From the NCBI GenBank assembly GCA_035495815.1, contig DATJFH010000317.1, positions 1 to 7,528 on the forward strand: a DNA stretch of 7,528 bases, written 5' to 3'. How positions within the stretch are numbered: the stretch's first letter is position 1; each line of letters starts with the position of its first letter. Shown piece by piece: positions 6,269 to 7,528 of this stretch. The notes beneath the pieces are model-generated. The model was not told where the DNA came from. It ran no database searches and worked only from the letters and a program-made list of their open reading frames with translations. The DNA is from DATJFH01 sp035495815 (GTDB taxonomy: Bacteria; Acidobacteriota; Terriglobia; Bryobacterales; Bryobacteraceae). Position numbers and translations under genes: made by a program.

Positions 6269-6640
6269 TTGAAAAATATTTTTGTTGGCAACCTCGATTT
6301 CAGCGTTCGTGAGGAAGCGATTCGATCGCTCTTCGAAACATATGGCACGGTGGAGCGCGTGAGCGTCATGACCGATCGTGAGACCGGCCGGTCGCGGGGC
6401 TTTGCGTTTGTGGAGATGACGAATGAGGGTGAGGCGGAGCGGGCGATATCCGCGTTGAATGGTACGAATATGAGCGGTCGGGCGCTGAACGTGAACGAGG
6501 CGCGGCCAAAGACGGATCGAGGACCGAGGCCGGGCGGCGCCGGTCGAGGGTTTGGCGGCGGTGGAGGCGGCGGCTTCCGCGACCGGGAAAGCGGTGGCGG
6601 ACATGGTGGCGGGAGGCAAAGACGGGAACCGCGCTGGTAA
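6269..6640 (+). CDS. RRM-domain RNA-binding protein with glycine-rich tail
   Basis: This 123-aa protein has one RNA recognition motif in residues 2-80. RNP2 is IFVGNL (4-9) and RNP1 is RGFAFVEM (43-50), with the aromatic residues F5, F45 and F47 expected to stack on RNA bases. EEAIRSLFETYGTVERVSVM (15-34) supplies the helix 1-strand 2 part, and AERAISALNGTNMSGRALNVNEA the second half. Residues 88-117 are rich in Gly and Arg (a run of eight glycines interrupted only by Phe), ending REPRW. The layout resembles the cold-inducible Rbp proteins of cyanobacteria and similar small RRM proteins, which act as single-stranded RNA chaperones. The TTG start and long leader suggest post-transcriptional control. 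It is followed by the 69-aa gene, probably in one transcript. Confidence 0.95.
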   Translation: MKNIFVGNLDFSVREEAIRSLFETYGTVERVSVMTDRETGRSRGFAFVEMTNEGEAERAISALNGTNMSGRALNVNEARPKTDRGPRPGGAGRGFGGGGGGGFRDRESGGGHGGGRQRREPRW

Positions 6641-6656
6641 AATTTCGCATGGAAAA

Positions 6657-6682
6657 CCGGCCGGGTGTGGAAGCCCGGCCGG
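6657..6682. repeat. Perfect 9-bp GC hairpin between the RRM and 69-aa genes
   Basis: CCGGCCGGG (6657-6665) and CCCGGCCGG (6674-6682) are perfect complements with an 8-nt loop TGTGGAAG. On the plus strand no T-run follows, so it is not a standard intrinsic terminator in that direction. It ends 8 nt before the ribosome site of the next gene, where it could protect the upstream mRNA end or tune translation downstream. On the minus strand it is followed by TTTT. Confidence 0.75.
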
Positions 6683-6693
6683 AATGAAAAGGG

Positions 6694-6698
6694 GGAGG
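6694..6698 (+). promoter_or_regulatory. Ribosome binding site of the 69-aa gene
   Basis: GGAGG within GGGGGAGG (6691-6698) lies 5 nt before ATG6704. It selects this start over the in-frame ATG at 6665, which lies inside the hairpin and would add 13 unlikely residues. Confidence 0.85.
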
Positions 6699-6703
6699 AT
6701 TCT

Positions 6704-6913
6704 ATGGCTGGTCGATCAAGCACAACATTCAAGAAGCGCCAGAAAGAGTTGGCTCGCCAGGACAAGCAGCGTGAAAAAGCGGCGAAGCGGGAACAGCGCA
6801 AGCAGCACAAGATATTGCACGGACCTGACGATGGAACATACATCCCCGACGAGGACGATCCTTTTGCTCCGGTGACCCACCTGGACAATGTCGAGGAGCA
6901 TCAGGAGCCCTGA
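6704..6913 (+). CDS. Small charge-segregated protein of unknown function, 69 aa
   Basis: Residues 1-38 are very basic and predicted helical (FKKRQKELARQDKQREKAAK at 9-28, then REQRKQHK), a likely single alpha-helix or coiled coil. Residues 41-69 are acidic and proline-containing (PDDGTYIPDEDDPFAPV, then EEHQEP). From memory, short acidobacterial proteins with a similar TFxKRQKExARxxKQxEKAxRR start exist, but no function is known to me. The basic half could bind nucleic acid or ribosomes; the acidic tail could mask it. It lies 63 nt after the RRM gene on the same strand with no terminator between, so co-expression with the RNA-binding protein is likely. There is no signal peptide or membrane segment. 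Confidence 0.8.
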   Translation: MAGRSSTTFKKRQKELARQDKQREKAAKREQRKQHKILHGPDDGTYIPDEDDPFAPVTHLDNVEEHQEP

Positions 6914-6920
6914 AGTACGG

Positions 6921-6960
6921 TTCCGGAGACGCGTCTCCCCGGCGGGGGGCGCGTCCGGAA
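6921..6960 (+). repeat. Long GC hairpin after the 69-aa gene
   Basis: TTCCGGA (6921-6927) pairs with TCCGGAA (6954-6960). Inside this, CGCGTCTCCC (6930-6939) pairs with GGGGGGCGCG (6944-6953), including two G-T wobbles, around a CGGC loop; GA at 6928-6929 is bulged. About 17 pairs in 40 nt begin 7 nt after the stop codon. No T-run follows directly. Confidence 0.65.
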
Positions 6961-6994
6961 CGCACTGGTATTCGCTCCGCACCACGCGTTTTTT
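6950..6994 (+). terminator. Candidate intrinsic terminator of the RRM/69-aa transcript
   Basis: CGCGT (6950-6954) can pair with ACGCG (6984-6988), and CGGAACG (6956-6962) with CGCTCCG (6973-6979) with one A/C mismatch. The outer stem ends at 6988 and six Ts follow at once (6989-6994), with more T-rich sequence to 7008. The stem has an internal loop, so it is weaker than the hairpin at 6921-6960, with which it shares 6950-6960 and cannot coexist. Confidence 0.4.
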
Positions 6995-7067
6995 CCTGCT
7001 TTTATTTTGAATCGGCGGCTTCGCTGAGCTGACTACCCGCCGCGGGGAGAGTCGGAGCGCGGATGCC

Positions 7068-7487
7068 CTATTGGGCGATACGCATCTTCGAAGAGGCCGT
7101 CACCGTAATATTCCCCATCAACCAGCCAAGTAGAGGAGGAATCGGGTAACTCACGTTGACGGTGACCGTATTGCCCGGCTTATTGTCCGGATCGTAGACG
7201 GTGGTCACTGAGATTTGACTGGTATCCATAGCGACTGACTGACCCCGGATCACATCCCGGACGACATTCGAGGTGGCCTGACTGCAGGGACTCTGGCACT
7301 GGGAGCCTCTCGTGGACGCATAACGGGCTCCTTCACGAGCAGCGTAGGACACGAAGTTGTAGTTGAAAATGCCCCACCCGAACTCCATGATCCCGAGAAA
7401 AATGGTCGTGAACAGCAGGAAGCACAGAGCCGTCTCGATGATGGCGTTTCCTTTGCGGGCGCCGAACAACCGTCTCTTGGTCATCAT
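7068..7487 (-). CDS. TadE-like pseudopilin
   Basis: This 139-aa protein fits the TadE family of minor pilin-like proteins of tight-adherence (Flp) pili, which sit in the inner membrane before assembly. After a basic N-terminus (TKRRLFGARK) comes G13-NAII-E18: cleavage after Gly with Glu at +5 is the prepilin peptidase signature. A single hydrophobic segment covers about 15-41, followed by the TadE landmark VSYAAREGARYAS (46-58). The remainder is extracytoplasmic, with C64 and C68 spaced to form a possible disulfide, and ends SSKMRIAQ. Both ATG7487 and ATG7484 suit the GAGGG at 7492-7496; I keep the first. The start overlaps the stop of a possible upstream frame by ATGA, as in a Tad operon that would continue to the right. 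The RRM operon converges on it from the left. Confidence 0.9.
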   Translation of the reverse strand: MMTKRRLFGARKGNAIIETALCFLLFTTIFLGIMEFGWGIFNYNFVSYAAREGARYASTRGSQCQSPCSQATSNVVRDVIRGQSVAMDTSQISVTTVYDPDNKPGNTVTVNVSYPIPPLLGWLMGNITVTASSKMRIAQ

Positions 7488-7528
7488 TGTACCCTCACAA
7501 CCGAGATTCCCCCAAGATCGAGGCAGGC
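7484..7528 (-). CDS. Possible C-terminal end of an upstream gene, 14 codons
   Basis: On the minus strand, from the right edge, one frame reads ACLDLGGISVVRVQ and stops at TGA 7484-7486, overlapping the TadE ATG in the pattern ATGA. Such overlaps mark translationally coupled genes, and TadE-like genes often follow one another. The fragment is too short to identify, and an open frame of this length is common by chance. Confidence 0.35.
   Translation of the reverse strand, partial: ACLDLGGISVVRVQ

Noticed and set aside
6072..6272. 66-codon frame whose TGA overlaps the TTG start of the RRM gene
   Set aside because: There is no ribosome site before its ATG, the product has no recognisable feature, and the region is better explained by hairpins and promoter elements. 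A regulatory leader peptide cannot be fully excluded.
6256..6888. 210-codon minus-strand open frame
   Set aside because: It is antisense to the RRM gene and the small gene; its proline runs simply mirror the glycine codons of the RRM tail.
7065..7076. GCCC-TATT-GGGC palindrome over the TadE stop codon
   Set aside because: The 4-bp arms are too short to mean much, and no T-run follows on the minus strand.

Overview
The window looks like chromosomal DNA of a GC-rich acidobacterium, most likely related to Bryobacter/Solibacter. Three things suggest this: a VWA protein with the N-terminal "VWFA-related" layout typical of Acidobacteriota, a DUF1549/DUF1553 plus DUF1501 gene pair (common in Acidobacteriota, Planctomycetes and Verrucomicrobia), and a lone TadE-like pseudopilin. 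This placement rests on family recognition, not on a database search. No rRNA, tRNA, CRISPR array, transposase or integrase is visible.

Layout. Minus strand, 4027 down to 1: a tight three-gene run encodes a secreted 848-aa DUF1549/DUF1553 protein with one CxxCH motif, then a Tat-exported 420-aa DUF1501 protein of the alkaline-phosphatase-like superfamily, then the first 63 residues of a cation diffusion facilitator (CDF) metal transporter that runs off the left edge. The gaps are 13 and 14 nt, so this is probably one operon. Plus strand, 4142-4594: a 150-aa protein of unknown function, divergent from the operon. Minus strand, 5921-4563: an exported VWA-domain protein whose 3' end overlaps the unknown gene tail to tail by 32 nt.

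The stretch 5922-6268 has no convincing gene. It holds AT-rich promoter-like sequence, two good hairpins and a perfect 15-bp palindrome, all upstream of a plus-strand pair: a glycine-tailed RRM RNA-binding protein (TTG start, strong RBS) and a 69-aa charge-segregated small protein. A 9-bp perfect hairpin lies between these two genes. After the pair come two overlapping, mutually exclusive hairpins, the second ending in six Ts.

The right end is a minus-strand TadE-like pseudopilin gene. The last 14 codons of a possible upstream gene overlap its start by ATGA.

The protein families are mostly known. The least explained material is the structured RNA-like DNA around the RRM/small-protein pair, the unknown 150-aa protein, and the association of a metal transporter with the DUF1501/DUF1553 pair. 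I do not see a clear, wholly new multi-gene system.
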